From JAJYZP01 sp049964535 (lineage in GTDB: Bacteria; Actinomycetota; Acidimicrobiia; Acidimicrobiales; Acidimicrobiaceae), in NCBI GenBank assembly GCA_049964535.1, contig JBMFXG010000143.1, forward strand, positions 1 to 6,859: DNA of 6,859 nt. The letters run 5' to 3'. Below, in pieces: positions 1-6,499 of the stretch. The notes below the pieces were generated by a model, which saw only the letters and a program-made list of their open reading frames with translations, searched no databases and was not told the origin of the DNA. How positions within the stretch are numbered: position 1 is the stretch's first letter; the number at the start of each line of letters is the position of its first letter. A program made the position numbers and the translations under genes.

Positions 1-1
1 C

Positions 2-1726
2 GTAGAGTCTCTGAGTAAAGCTCTGACTCGCCGACATCAAGACATCTGTGGCAGTACGAATTGCTGCAAGATCACTACCACTCAGTGCAGTTCGAAGATC
101 ACCCAGCGCAGACTCGACCTTCTCCTTCTCAGGACCGGTGAACTTATCGCCTTGTTCGCTGAGAAGCTTCTCTGTCTGATAGACCAACGTATCACCGTTG
201 TTGCGGACCTCAGCCTCTTCACGTCGGGCCTTATCTTCGGCCTCGTGTGCCTCTGCATCTTTAATCATCTGTTCAATGTCACTCTTGGAGAGCGTCGAGG
301 ACCCTTGAATCGTGATCGACTGCTCCTTGCCAGTGGCCCGATCCTTTGCCGCAACGTGAACAATCCCGTTCGCATCGATATCGAACGTGACCTCAATCTG
401 AGGGATTCCCCGGGGTGCAGGCGGCAGTCCAACGAGTTGGAACTTCCCAAGCGTCTTGTTGAAGCTCGCCATCTCACGCTCACCTTGAAGAACGTGAATC
501 TCCACCGAGGGCTGGTTGTCGTCGGCCGTGGTGAAGACTTCCGTCTTCTTCGTTGGAATCGTCGTGTTGCGTTCGATCAACTTGGTCATGACCCCACCCT
601 TGGTCTCAATTCCGAGACTCAGAGGCGTCACGTCCAGAAGGAGAACGTCTTTTACCTCCCCTTTGAGCACTCCAGCTTGCACCGCAGCACCGATCGCAAC
701 GACCTCATCGGGATTGACACCCTTGTGAGGCTCTTTGCCGGTCAAAGAGACTACGAGATCGTGGATCGCTGGCATTCGGGTCGATCCCCCAACCATCACC
801 ACGTGATCGATCTGCGACGTCGTCAAACCCGCATCTTTGATCGCTTGCTCGAAAGGACCCTTGCAGGCATCGGTCAGGTCTGCGGTGATCTCTTGGAACT
901 TAGCTCTCGTGAGCTTCAGGTCGAGGTGCTTCGGACCCTCGCTAGTAGCGGTAATAAAGGGAAGATTAATCGTAGTTTCCTGAACCGCTGAGAGCTCGAT
1001 CTTCGCCTTCTCCGCAGCCTCTTTCAGCCGTTGAATCGCCATCTTGTCCGAAGAGAGATCGACACCTTCGGTATCTTTGAACGACTTCACCAGCCAGTCC
1101 ATCACCCTTTGATCCCAGTCATCGCCACCAAGGTGGGTATTACCCGACGTCGACTTAACTTCAAAAACTCCATCGCCGATCTCAAGCACCGACACGTCGA
1201 AGGTTCCACCACCAAGGTCGAAAACGAGAACGGTCTGGTCAGAGTTCTCTTTATCTAGACCGTAGGCGAGAGCTGCTGCAGTGGGCTCGTTGATGATTCG
1301 CAACACCTCAAGACCAGCTATCTGACCGGCCTCTTTCGTTGCAGTTCGCTGTGCATCATCGAAGTACGCAGGAACCGTTATCACCGCTTGATTGACGGTG
1401 TCCCCGAGATACGCCTCTGCATCTCTTTTCAGCTTCGAGAGTATGCGAGCGCTAATCTCCTGAGGAGAGTACTTCTTGCCATCGATGTCGATCGTCCACG
1501 ACGTGCCCATATGTCGCTTGACCGATCGAATCGTCTTATCAGGGTTGGTGATCGCTTGGCGCTTTGCGACCTCACCAACGAGGACCTCTCCGTTCTTTGC
1601 AAAACCAACAACCGAGGGGGTCGTCCTGCCACCCTCTGCATTGGGAATAACGATAGGATCTCCTGCCTCCAAGACAGAAACGACAGAGTTTGTCGTTCCG
1701 AGATCGATTCCAACTGCCTTTGGCAT
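2..1726 (-). CDS. dnaK: Chaperone protein DnaK (Hsp70), C-terminus cut by the window edge
   Basis: ATP-dependent cytosolic chaperone that binds exposed hydrophobic segments and normally cycles with DnaJ and GrpE. I read all 575 codons without a stop. The nucleotide-binding domain carries the three Hsp70 signatures: IDLGTTNS (residues 7-14), VFDLGGGTFDVSVL (168-181) and VVMVGGSTRMPAI (309-321). The interdomain linker DVLLLDVTPLSLG is at 360-372. The substrate-binding beta domain follows, and then the start of a charged helical lid. The linker lies about 29 residues earlier than in E. coli DnaK, because the lobe-I insertion after SVKRHMG is absent; this is the Gram-positive/actinobacterial form. 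The ATG at 1726 is preceded by AGGAGG with a 4-nt gap. Compared with the usual 610-640 residues, about 40-60 C-terminal residues lie outside the window. grpE and dnaJ commonly follow in actinobacteria, but that side is not visible. The gene is divergent from gpmA. Confidence 0.98.
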   Translation of the reverse strand, partial: MPKAVGIDLGTTNSVVSVLEAGDPIVIPNAEGGRTTPSVVGFAKNGEVLVGEVAKRQAITNPDKTIRSVKRHMGTSWTIDIDGKKYSPQEISARILSKLKRDAEAYLGDTVNQAVITVPAYFDDAQRTATKEAGQIAGLEVLRIINEPTAAALAYGLDKENSDQTVLVFDLGGGTFDVSVLEIGDGVFEVKSTSGNTHLGGDDWDQRVMDWLVKSFKDTEGVDLSSDKMAIQRLKEAAEKAKIELSAVQETTINLPFITATSEGPKHLDLKLTRAKFQEITADLTDACKGPFEQAIKDAGLTTSQIDHVVMVGGSTRMPAIHDLVVSLTGKEPHKGVNPDEVVAIGAAVQAGVLKGEVKDVLLLDVTPLSLGIETKGGVMTKLIERNTTIPTKKTEVFTTADDNQPSVEIHVLQGEREMASFNKTLGKFQLVGLPPAPRGIPQIEVTFDIDANGIVHVAAKDRATGKEQSITIQGSSTLSKSDIEQMIKDAEAHEAEDKARREEAEVRNNGDTLVYQTEKLLSEQGDKFTGPEKEKVESALGDLRTALSGSDLAAIRTATDVLMSASQSFTQRLY

Positions 1727-1730
1727 GACG

Positions 1731-1736
1731 CCTCCT
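1731..1736 (-). promoter_or_regulatory. Ribosome binding site of dnaK
   Basis: AGGAGG on the minus strand, separated by CGTC from the ATG at 1726. It is a full anti-Shine-Dalgarno match and fixes the dnaK start, which also agrees with the family N-terminus MPKAVGIDLGTTNS. Confidence 0.85.
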
Positions 1737-1761
1737 CTTGTCTCCGTAGTCTTCCTACGAA

Positions 1762-1798
1762 ACTCACTGTACTACAAAGTTGAGTGTAAGTATATCAA
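1762..1798 (-). promoter_or_regulatory. Candidate dnaK promoter region with an ACTCA/TGAGT inverted repeat
   Basis: On the minus strand, TTGATA (1798-1793, five of six to the -35 consensus) is followed after 18 bp by TAGTAC (1774-1769), a weak -10. A short inverted repeat, ACTCA (1762-1766) and TGAGT (1781-1785) with 14 bp between, lies across this area and could be an operator. The arms face the opposite way to the HspR HAIR element (CTTGAGT-N7-ACTCAAG), and the spacing does not fit CIRCE (N9), so I do not assign either regulator. Heat-shock control is expected for dnaK but not proven by this sequence. Confidence 0.25.
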
Positions 1799-1915
1799 CT
1801 TTATCGATGGACCTACGCTCATATTGGAAAAGTTCACTCAGAATCCAACAGCTCTGCGTCTAGGGCATCAGGACAAGGTTGGTGGAGCCGAATCTCCTTG
1901 GGCTACCGTGGAGGC

Positions 1916-2614
1916 ATGGCAATCCTTACGCTTCTGCGCCACGGGCAAAGTACCTGGAACCTCAGCGGCCAATTCACCGGTTGGGTCGATGTGGACCTCA
2001 CAACATCTGGTGTCGAGGAGGCCGAGGCCGCCGGGGAAGCGCTGCGAAGAGCTGGAATCAGTTTTGACATTGCGCTGACTTCGGTACTTCAGCGAGCGAT
2101 ACGTACGCAACAGCTGGCTCTCAAGGCACTCGACCAGAGTTGGTTACCAGAATCGAAGAGTTGGCGCCTGAACGAGCGTCACTACGGAGCCCTCCAGGGC
2201 CTCAACAAGGCCGAGACCGCAGTCCAACACGGAGCAGAGCAAGTACTCCTCTGGAGAAGGTCCTACACAACCCGCCCGCCGGCAATCGACGAGCACGATG
2301 ACGAGCATCCCCGCAATGACCGTCGCTATCGCTACGTCGCCAAGGAGTTGCTCCCTGGAACCGAGTGCCTTAAAGATGTCTTAGACCGAATGCTGCCATA
2401 CTGGTTCGACGTCGTGACCCCGCTGCTATTGCAAAGCCAGAACGTACTAATTTCGGCCCATGGCAACTCGATTCGAGCACTCGTCAAGCATCTGGAAGAT
2501 GTGAGCGACGAAGGAATCATCGACTACGAGATAGCCAATGGTGTTCCAATCGTGTACGAGTTCGACGATGATCTCGCCGTTCGGTCGAAGACCGTCCTTG
2601 AACCAGAGAGCTAA
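1916..2614 (+). CDS. gpmA: 2,3-bisphosphoglycerate-dependent phosphoglycerate mutase
   Basis: Interconverts 3-phosphoglycerate and 2-phosphoglycerate in glycolysis and gluconeogenesis, through a phosphohistidine intermediate primed by 2,3-bisphosphoglycerate; cytosolic. The 232-residue product has the phosphoglycerate mutase signature LLRHGQSTWN, with catalytic His9 next to Arg8. It also has Arg60 (QRAIRT), acid/base Glu87 in NERHYGALQGLNKAET, the WRRSY substrate loop (113-117) and the second catalytic His182 in SAHGNSIRAL. These fall within two residues of the E. coli GpmA positions, so the enzyme looks intact. The usual DIPPPPLD stretch after WRRSY reads TTRPPAID here. The start is uncertain. 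The ATG at 1916 fits homologues (MAILTLLRHG), but GTGGAGG lies only 1 nt before it. An in-frame TTG at 1898 has GGTGGAG about 10 nt upstream and would add six residues (MGYRGG). No clear terminator follows. Confidence 0.96.
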   Translation: MAILTLLRHGQSTWNLSGQFTGWVDVDLTTSGVEEAEAAGEALRRAGISFDIALTSVLQRAIRTQQLALKALDQSWLPESKSWRLNERHYGALQGLNKAETAVQHGAEQVLLWRRSYTTRPPAIDEHDDEHPRNDRRYRYVAKELLPGTECLKDVLDRMLPYWFDVVTPLLLQSQNVLISAHGNSIRALVKHLEDVSDEGIIDYEIANGVPIVYEFDDDLAVRSKTVLEPES

Positions 2615-2819
2615 CGAAGGACCTGCGACGGGTGCGACGAACCAATCTCGGTGCACCCTCGACCATGATCGCGTGGGGATGCGACAACGATCGCCATCCG
2701 CCCATCGCTCGTGTTACCAGACGAACCTCGAGAGGAGATCGCAGAGCCATCCAAGGTCTCTTAGAACCCTGAAAGCAGCCCCTCAACAGATATCTACGAC
2801 AGCGGTAGACTGTCACATT
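2615..2819. other. Intergenic spacer between gpmA and the lipoprotein gene
   Basis: About 205 bp with no credible gene. The lipoprotein frame happens to stay open leftwards into gpmA, but the encoded residues are arginine- and serine-rich with no homologous character. The only fold I see is GGGTGC (2630-2635) pairing with GCACCC (2653-2658) across 17 nt. It sits 15 nt after the gpmA stop and has no T-tract, so it is a poor intrinsic terminator. Confidence 0.6.
2783..2811 (+). promoter_or_regulatory. Candidate promoter of the lipoprotein gene, leaderless type
   Basis: TCAACA (2783-2788, four of six to TTGACA), a 17-bp spacer, then TAGACT (2806-2811, fits TANNNT). Only 8 bases separate the -10 from the GTG at 2820, so transcription would start at or within a base or two of the start codon. 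There is no Shine-Dalgarno sequence ahead of the GTG, which fits leaderless translation, a common mode in actinobacteria. This is inferred from spacing. Confidence 0.35.
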
Positions 2820-3509
2820 GTGTTCTCCTCAACTGCAAAACTCATTATCGGCGTCGCCCTCGGTGCCACGACACTCAGTGCATGTCACTTTTCGAACGGC
2901 GAGAACGGACCTGCTGGCGCAGCCCCTGTAGTTGTTCCGAATTCAAACGGGCAAGCAACCTATGGAGGTGGCTACAAAGGAACGAATGCGAGTCTCCTGC
3001 AAGCAGCACCAAAGGGCACCCATCCTACGATCGATGGTGGTGCAGGCTTCAAAGTTCCGGACTACCCAACGACAACGCTTCCAGGCTGGATCCAGGGTCA
3101 TCCGCCAGGACCTGTTACGATCAGCTATCGGAACTCGCCATATGGACCTATTCTGACTACTCTGTCGGGGAAGACTATCTACGTTCGGCTCGGCGATGCG
3201 TATCGAATCTCCAAGTGCACCGGCAAGTGTCTCGCAGCATTTCCTCCCGTCCTTACCAATGGAGCTCCTCAAGCAACTGGCGGACTCCTTCCCGCCTACA
3301 TTGGCGTGCTCCAGACCTCGCAAGGTGGTCACGAGCAGATTGCGTACGGACAGTATCCGCTCTATACCTACTCAGGTGATACGGGTCCAGGACAGTACCA
3401 CGCCGAAGGTAAGGGTGGCATCTGGTTTGTCATCGGCACAGATGGTGTCGTTCGAAAGGCTCCGCTTTCAGCGACGTCTCCGTCGACAACCGCGGCTCCC
3501 AAGGGGTAA
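2820..3509 (+). CDS. Lipoprotein with Lipoprotein_15 (PF03640-type) secreted repeats, function unknown
   Basis: Predicted exported lipoprotein of 229 residues from a GTG start. A hydrophobic signal segment (residues 8-19) ends in the lipobox LSAC, so Cys22 would be lipidated and the mature chain would face outward from the membrane. Residues 25-95 are a low-complexity Gly/Pro/Ala linker. Residues 105-145 (SPYGPILTTLSGKTIYV, then SKCTGKC and AFPPVL) and 160-208 (IGVLQTSQGGHEQIAYG, PLYTYSGDTGPGQ, GGIWFVIGTDG) match the two halves of the 'secreted repeat of unknown function' (Lipoprotein_15) as I know it. Cys133 and Cys137 form a CxxxC pair that could be a disulfide or bind metal. The tail is Ser/Thr/Pro-rich. 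GTG is the only reasonable start near the signal peptide. The n-region is weakly charged (only Lys7), which is unusual. Family membership is fairly sure; the biochemical role is not known. Confidence 0.85.
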   Translation: MFSSTAKLIIGVALGATTLSACHFSNGENGPAGAAPVVVPNSNGQATYGGGYKGTNASLLQAAPKGTHPTIDGGAGFKVPDYPTTTLPGWIQGHPPGPVTISYRNSPYGPILTTLSGKTIYVRLGDAYRISKCTGKCLAAFPPVLTNGAPQATGGLLPAYIGVLQTSQGGHEQIAYGQYPLYTYSGDTGPGQYHAEGKGGIWFVIGTDGVVRKAPLSATSPSTTAAPKG

Positions 3510-3652
3510 CGTCCCCAAAAAAGTTTGCGGACCCAGTTCGCGCCGAACCCGTTAATCTTGCACGTCCCAGGGGATCTACCAAACATGAGGTAGACGAAGA
3601 GTGTCTGAACAAGTTTCAGAGCGCTCGTATGCGCTGCGTTGGTTGGAGCTCC
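3510..3652. other. Convergent intergenic spacer with small hairpins
   Basis: 143 bp between two gene ends that face each other. It holds GTTCG-CGC-CGAAC (3536-3548), TCTGAA-CAAGT-TTCAGA (3604-3620) and AGCGC-TCGTAT-GCGCT (3620-3635). A fourth fold, GGGG/CCCC (3503-3516), spans the lipoprotein stop codon and is followed by A6 on the plus strand. No stem is directly followed by a T-run on either strand, so none is a standard intrinsic terminator. The folds could still act as transcript ends for the genes on both sides. Confidence 0.4.
3604..3635 (-). terminator. Two abutting hairpins 18 bp past the Fe-S reductase stop
   Basis: Reading the minus strand after the TAA at 3653, the first stem is AGCGC/GCGCT (loop 6). 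It is followed at once by TCTGAA/TTCAGA (loop 5); the two share base 3620. Both stems are perfect, but there is no U-tract. Position suggests a 3' end structure or Rho-type stop rather than a classic terminator. Confidence 0.25.
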
Positions 3653-5719
3653 TTATTCGCCCGAACCACTTTCAGCTCCACTCAGCGTGCTCTCCAACAG
3701 TTGCGCGACGTCTAGGACCTTCTGAGACTCTCGAGCAGCACCTTCAGCAATACGGGTCTTCAGCGCATCGTCGAGCATGATCATGCAGTACGGACACGCG
3801 GTTGATACGACGTCTGCTCCGGTGAGGAGAGCCTGATCCGTCCTCTCTGCGTTAACTCGCTTCCCAATATTCTCTTCAAGCCACATACGAGCGCCACCAG
3901 CACCGCAACAAAATCCCTTCTCACGATGGCGTGGCATCTCAACCGTCGTCACCCCAGGAATGGCGTCGAGAACACCTCTTGGCTCGTCGTACACACCGTT
4001 GTGTCGACCGAGATAGCACGGGTCGTGGTAGGTCACCTTGGTATTGTTCCTCCCCGAAGGAGTGAGCCGACCGGTACGCAATAGCGAGTCGAGGAGTTGA
4101 GAGTGGTGGATGACCTCGAAATTCCCTCCCAATGCGGGGTACTCGTTCGCCAAGGAGTTGAAACAGTGTGGACAAGACGCAATAATCTTTCTCACTCCAA
4201 CGCTCTTGAGAGTTTCAACGTTCACCGCAGCTTGAGTCTGATAGAGATACTCGTTCCCGAGCCTCCGCGCCGGATCTCCTGTACAGCTCTCCCTCGGGCC
4301 AAGTACGGCAAACTTGACACCAGCCTGATTGAGGAGTCTTGCGATACTCTGAGTCACCTTTCGCGCTCGCTCATCGAGAGCACCAGCACAGCCCACCCAG
4401 AAGAGATACTCGATATCTGCAGGTATCACGTCGGTCACGACAGGTACATCGAAATCGAGTGTCTTCGTCCACTCAAGTCTTTGACTACCTCCAAGACCCC
4501 ATGGATCACCCTGATTCTCGATATTGCGCAACATCGAGCCAGCCTCCGATGGGAACGAAGACTCCATCAAAACCTGGTAACGACGCATATCGACGATCGT
4601 GTCGATATGTTCGATGTCAACGGGACAGGCTTGCACGCACGCACCACAGGTCGTACACGACCACAGCACATCCTCTGAGATCACGTTTGGTACGAGCGTG
4701 GCAACATCGCTAATCTCCTCTCCGGCGGTCGAGGCACCGGCTCCGAGCAGAACCTTCGACGAGTTAAAGAGATGCTCACGAAGGTCCATAATCAAGAGCT
4801 TTGGTGACAGAGGCTTACCGGTATTCCACGCTGGGCACTGCTCCTGGCAGCGCCCACACTCCGTGCACGTCACCAGATCTAGCATCTGTTTCCAGGACAG
4901 TTGACCGATAGTTCCAACGCCGAAAACACTCTCTTCGGTCAACTTTTCAGGGTCCATATCAGGCGTTGACGCTAAAGCTCCGAGCGCATTCGGGCGGCGC
5001 GAGAAGGCGATATTAAGTGGCGCTAAGAAGATATGGAGATGCTTAGAGTACGACACAAAGATCAAGAAGCCCATGATGACAGCGATGTTGAGAATCAGAA
5101 AGATCGACTCCCAGACGTAACTCGTGTGCGGGGAGATCGAGCCTAAGAGCGACGCAAGGGCGTGAGATGCAAAAGCCCAATTCGAATAAGGGAAATCTCC
5201 GTCTTTGACCTGGAATGCTCGATATCCCAGCAGGGTGATGATTACGAGAGCGATACCAACGAGAACGAGCCACGCCGCACCGGTATGGGAACCATAGAAA
5301 CGGGAATTACGCTCAAGGCGTTTAGGCGCATTTCGCTCTCGAATAACCGTAAAAACGATCAATGATACAAGGACTGAGACCGCAAAAAAATCCTCGAGGA
5401 AACCGAGCCAGGAGTCGTGACCGATCAACGGTATCGCAAAGTGTCGACTAAAGAGCGCCCCAAAGGCCTCAATAATCGTCGCTATGAGGATAATGAATCC
5501 CCAAAAGGTAAAAAAATGTGCAATCCCTGGAACGGTTTTTGCTAGGAGCTTTCGTTGCCCAAAGACCTCTGTTACCTGTGCCACGATCCTCGATGACACT
5601 CCCTCGGTCCTTCCAGGAGCCTCCTTGCCAGAGCGGACCAGCGACGCAATGAACAGCAACCGTCTACCCGCCACTCCTAACGCAACGGCAATCACGATCA
5701 GACCAACGATTAGTCTCAA
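3653..5719 (-). CDS. Membrane Fe-S oxidoreductase with cytochrome-b-like anchor and CCG domains (EtfD/FadF-like)
   Basis: Probable membrane enzyme passing electrons to the quinone pool; 688 residues. Hydrophobic segments at about 3-16, 66-90, 107-126, 148-165 and 205-225 form a NarI-like anchor; His68, His227 and His229 are possible heme ligands. The soluble part has two 4Fe-4S motifs: CTECGRCQEQCP (C285, C288, C291, C295) and CTTCGACVQACP (C355, C358, C361, C365). Two CCG (HdrB/HdrD-type) domains follow: WVGC (C444), C479 and SCPHC (C516, C519), then DPCYLGRH (C568), GFCCGAGG (C604, C605) and ACPYC (C642, C645). This order matches Bacillus FadF and mycobacterial EtfD (Rv0338c), which take electrons from ETF during acyl-CoA oxidation. 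The substrate here is inferred, since no ETF or acyl-CoA dehydrogenase gene is in the window. A heterodisulfide-reductase-like or other reductase role is possible. The start is TTG at 5719, with GGGAGAG 4 nt upstream; codons just upstream in that frame include no start. Confidence 0.92.
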   Translation of the reverse strand: MRLIVGLIVIAVALGVAGRRLLFIASLVRSGKEAPGRTEGVSSRIVAQVTEVFGQRKLLAKTVPGIAHFFTFWGFIILIATIIEAFGALFSRHFAIPLIGHDSWLGFLEDFFAVSVLVSLIVFTVIRERNAPKRLERNSRFYGSHTGAAWLVLVGIALVIITLLGYRAFQVKDGDFPYSNWAFASHALASLLGSISPHTSYVWESIFLILNIAVIMGFLIFVSYSKHLHIFLAPLNIAFSRRPNALGALASTPDMDPEKLTEESVFGVGTIGQLSWKQMLDLVTCTECGRCQEQCPAWNTGKPLSPKLLIMDLREHLFNSSKVLLGAGASTAGEEISDVATLVPNVISEDVLWSCTTCGACVQACPVDIEHIDTIVDMRRYQVLMESSFPSEAGSMLRNIENQGDPWGLGGSQRLEWTKTLDFDVPVVTDVIPADIEYLFWVGCAGALDERARKVTQSIARLLNQAGVKFAVLGPRESCTGDPARRLGNEYLYQTQAAVNVETLKSVGVRKIIASCPHCFNSLANEYPALGGNFEVIHHSQLLDSLLRTGRLTPSGRNNTKVTYHDPCYLGRHNGVYDEPRGVLDAIPGVTTVEMPRHREKGFCCGAGGARMWLEENIGKRVNAERTDQALLTGADVVSTACPYCMIMLDDALKTRIAEGAARESQKVLDVAQLLESTLSGAESGSGE

Positions 5720-5723
5720 CGAA

Positions 5724-5730
5724 CTCTCCC
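5724..5730 (-). promoter_or_regulatory. Ribosome binding site supporting the TTG start of the reductase
   Basis: GGGAGAG on the minus strand lies four bases (TTCG) before the TTG at 5719. The codons just upstream in this frame (caa acg ggg tgg gag agt tcg) include no start, and the first membrane segment begins right after the TTG. The site therefore decides the start. Confidence 0.6.
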
Positions 5731-5809
5731 ACCCCGTTTGACCAAGCGCCCCGAAACGATATCTGAGACGACCATCCGATACTAGGTCAGTTCAGCACTC
5801 TTTGGTAGT

Positions 5810-6385
5810 TCAGGTCTCTTCGGAGGAGAAATTGAGATAGTACTTCGATGGAGTAGGTCCTCGCTGACCCTGATACTTCGACCCGAGCACTCCGCTGCCG
5901 TAGGGCTGATCGGCCGGCGTTGTCATCGTCAAGAAGCTAATTTGTCCGATCTTCATACCGGGGTAGAGGGTGATCGGCAAGTTAGCGACGTTGGAAAGCT
6001 CGAGAGTGATATGACCAGTGAAGCCGGGGTCTACAAAGCCGGCAGTCGAATGAATCAAGAGTCCGAGCCGACCAAGGGAGGACTTACCTTCTAACCTCCC
6101 AACGAGATCATCTGGGATCCCGACTACCTCCGAGGTCGAGCCAAGCACGAACTCTCCGGGATGGAGCACGAGAGCGTCCTCCCCCTCGACCTCTACGAGC
6201 TCGGTCAAGTCTTCTTGAGCCTCTCGAACGTCTATCACTCGGATCGAGTGATTACGAAAGAGACGGAAGTACCGATCCAGATGAAGATCAACAGAGGAAG
6301 GCTGGATGCAGCTCTCATCGAGCCCATCGATCACGATTCTCCCTCTTGCTATTTCCTCACGAATAGTGCGATCAGACAGGATCAT
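5810..6385 (-). CDS. dcd: dCTP deaminase, dUMP-forming (bifunctional DCD-DUT type)
   Basis: Converts dCTP to dUMP for thymidylate synthesis, deaminating the base and removing pyrophosphate in one active site; cytosolic and homotrimeric in the family. The 191 residues match actinobacterial enzymes along the whole length. The N-terminus is MILSDRTIREEI, followed by QPSSVDLHL (28-36), the phosphate-binding RLEGKSSLGRLG (97-108), HSTAGFVDPGF (112-122) and GHITLEL with catalytic Glu129. GSKYQGQRGPTPS (168-180) closes the C-terminus. HSTAGF instead of the E. coli HVTAHR, together with the close match to the mycobacterial bifunctional protein, points to the dUMP-forming type. The ATG at 6385 fits the family but has no Shine-Dalgarno sequence (TCTTTTAAT precedes it), so initiation may be leaderless. 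An in-frame GTG at 6397 would add four residues. Longer versions of the frame run antisense through the tRNA and are spurious. The Fe-S reductase follows after 90 bp on the same strand, so cotranscription is possible. Confidence 0.97.
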   Translation of the reverse strand: MILSDRTIREEIARGRIVIDGLDESCIQPSSVDLHLDRYFRLFRNHSIRVIDVREAQEDLTELVEVEGEDALVLHPGEFVLGSTSEVVGIPDDLVGRLEGKSSLGRLGLLIHSTAGFVDPGFTGHITLELSNVANLPITLYPGMKIGQISFLTMTTPADQPYGSGVLGSKYQGQRGPTPSKYYLNFSSEET

Positions 6386-6394
6386 ATTAAAAGA

Positions 6395-6425
6395 CACGAT
6401 AGTCTTAGAACCTACTTCTATCGTG
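6395..6425. promoter_or_regulatory. Perfect inverted repeat between dcd and tRNA-Gly
   Basis: CACGATAG (6395-6402) and CTATCGTG (6418-6425) are exact reverse complements separated by 15 bp. The repeat fills the 39-bp gap between the divergent genes: its left edge is 10 bp from the dcd ATG and its right edge is the first base of the tRNA. It could be an operator for a dimeric regulator, or a stem in the dcd 5' leader. On the dcd strand, TATCGT could be a -10 (TANNNT) about 10 bases before the ATG. Confidence 0.4.
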
Positions 6426-6495
6426 CGAGCGTAGTTCAGCGGCAGAACATCAGCTTCCCAAGCTGAGAACGCGGGTTCGATTCCCGTCGCTCGCT
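6425..6495 (+). tRNA. tRNA-Gly (anticodon CCC)
   Basis: A 71-nt cloverleaf reading GGG codons. The acceptor stem GCGAGCG (6425-6431) pairs fully with CGCTCGC (6488-6494), and T6495 is the discriminator. The D-arm is GTTC/GAAC (6434-6437 and 6445-6448). The anticodon arm is TCAGC-TTCCCAA-GCTGA (6450-6466), with CCC at 6457-6459. The variable loop is four bases. The T-arm GCGGG-TTCGATT-CCCGT (6471-6487) contains the conserved TTCGA and one G-U pair. No 3' CCA is encoded (CTC follows), so the CCA would be added afterwards. It is divergent from dcd, and its 3' end borders the GC-rich block, a usual place for integrated elements. Confidence 0.97.
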
Positions 6496-6499
6496 CTCG

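Noticed and set aside
152..991. Long plus-strand open frame of 279 codons inside dnaK
   Set aside because: It is the antisense shadow of dnaK: the minus-strand frame gives an uninterrupted DnaK with all family signatures, while this product has no recognisable motifs.
1762..1785. HAIR (HspR) or CIRCE (HrcA) operator upstream of dnaK
   Set aside because: The arms are ACTCA then TGAGT with a 14-bp spacer. HAIR needs CTTGAGT-N7-ACTCAAG, and CIRCE needs TTAGCACTC-N9-GAGTGCTAA. Neither fits.
2538..2819. N-terminal extension of the lipoprotein frame back into gpmA
   Set aside because: It overlaps the end of gpmA, is low-quality sequence, and would bury the signal peptide and lipobox about 95 residues inside the protein.
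3503..3522. GGGG/CCCC hairpin followed by A6 at the lipoprotein stop as an intrinsic terminator
   Set aside because: The run is A on the plus strand. On the minus strand the T6 precedes the stem instead of following it, and the stem is only four pairs.
5789..5813. Direct repeat AGTTCAG (5789-5795 and 5807-5813) between dcd and the reductase, resembling the tRNA D-arm AGTTCAG
   Set aside because: Seven bases is within chance, there is no other tRNA-like pairing nearby, and the second copy overlaps the dcd stop codon.
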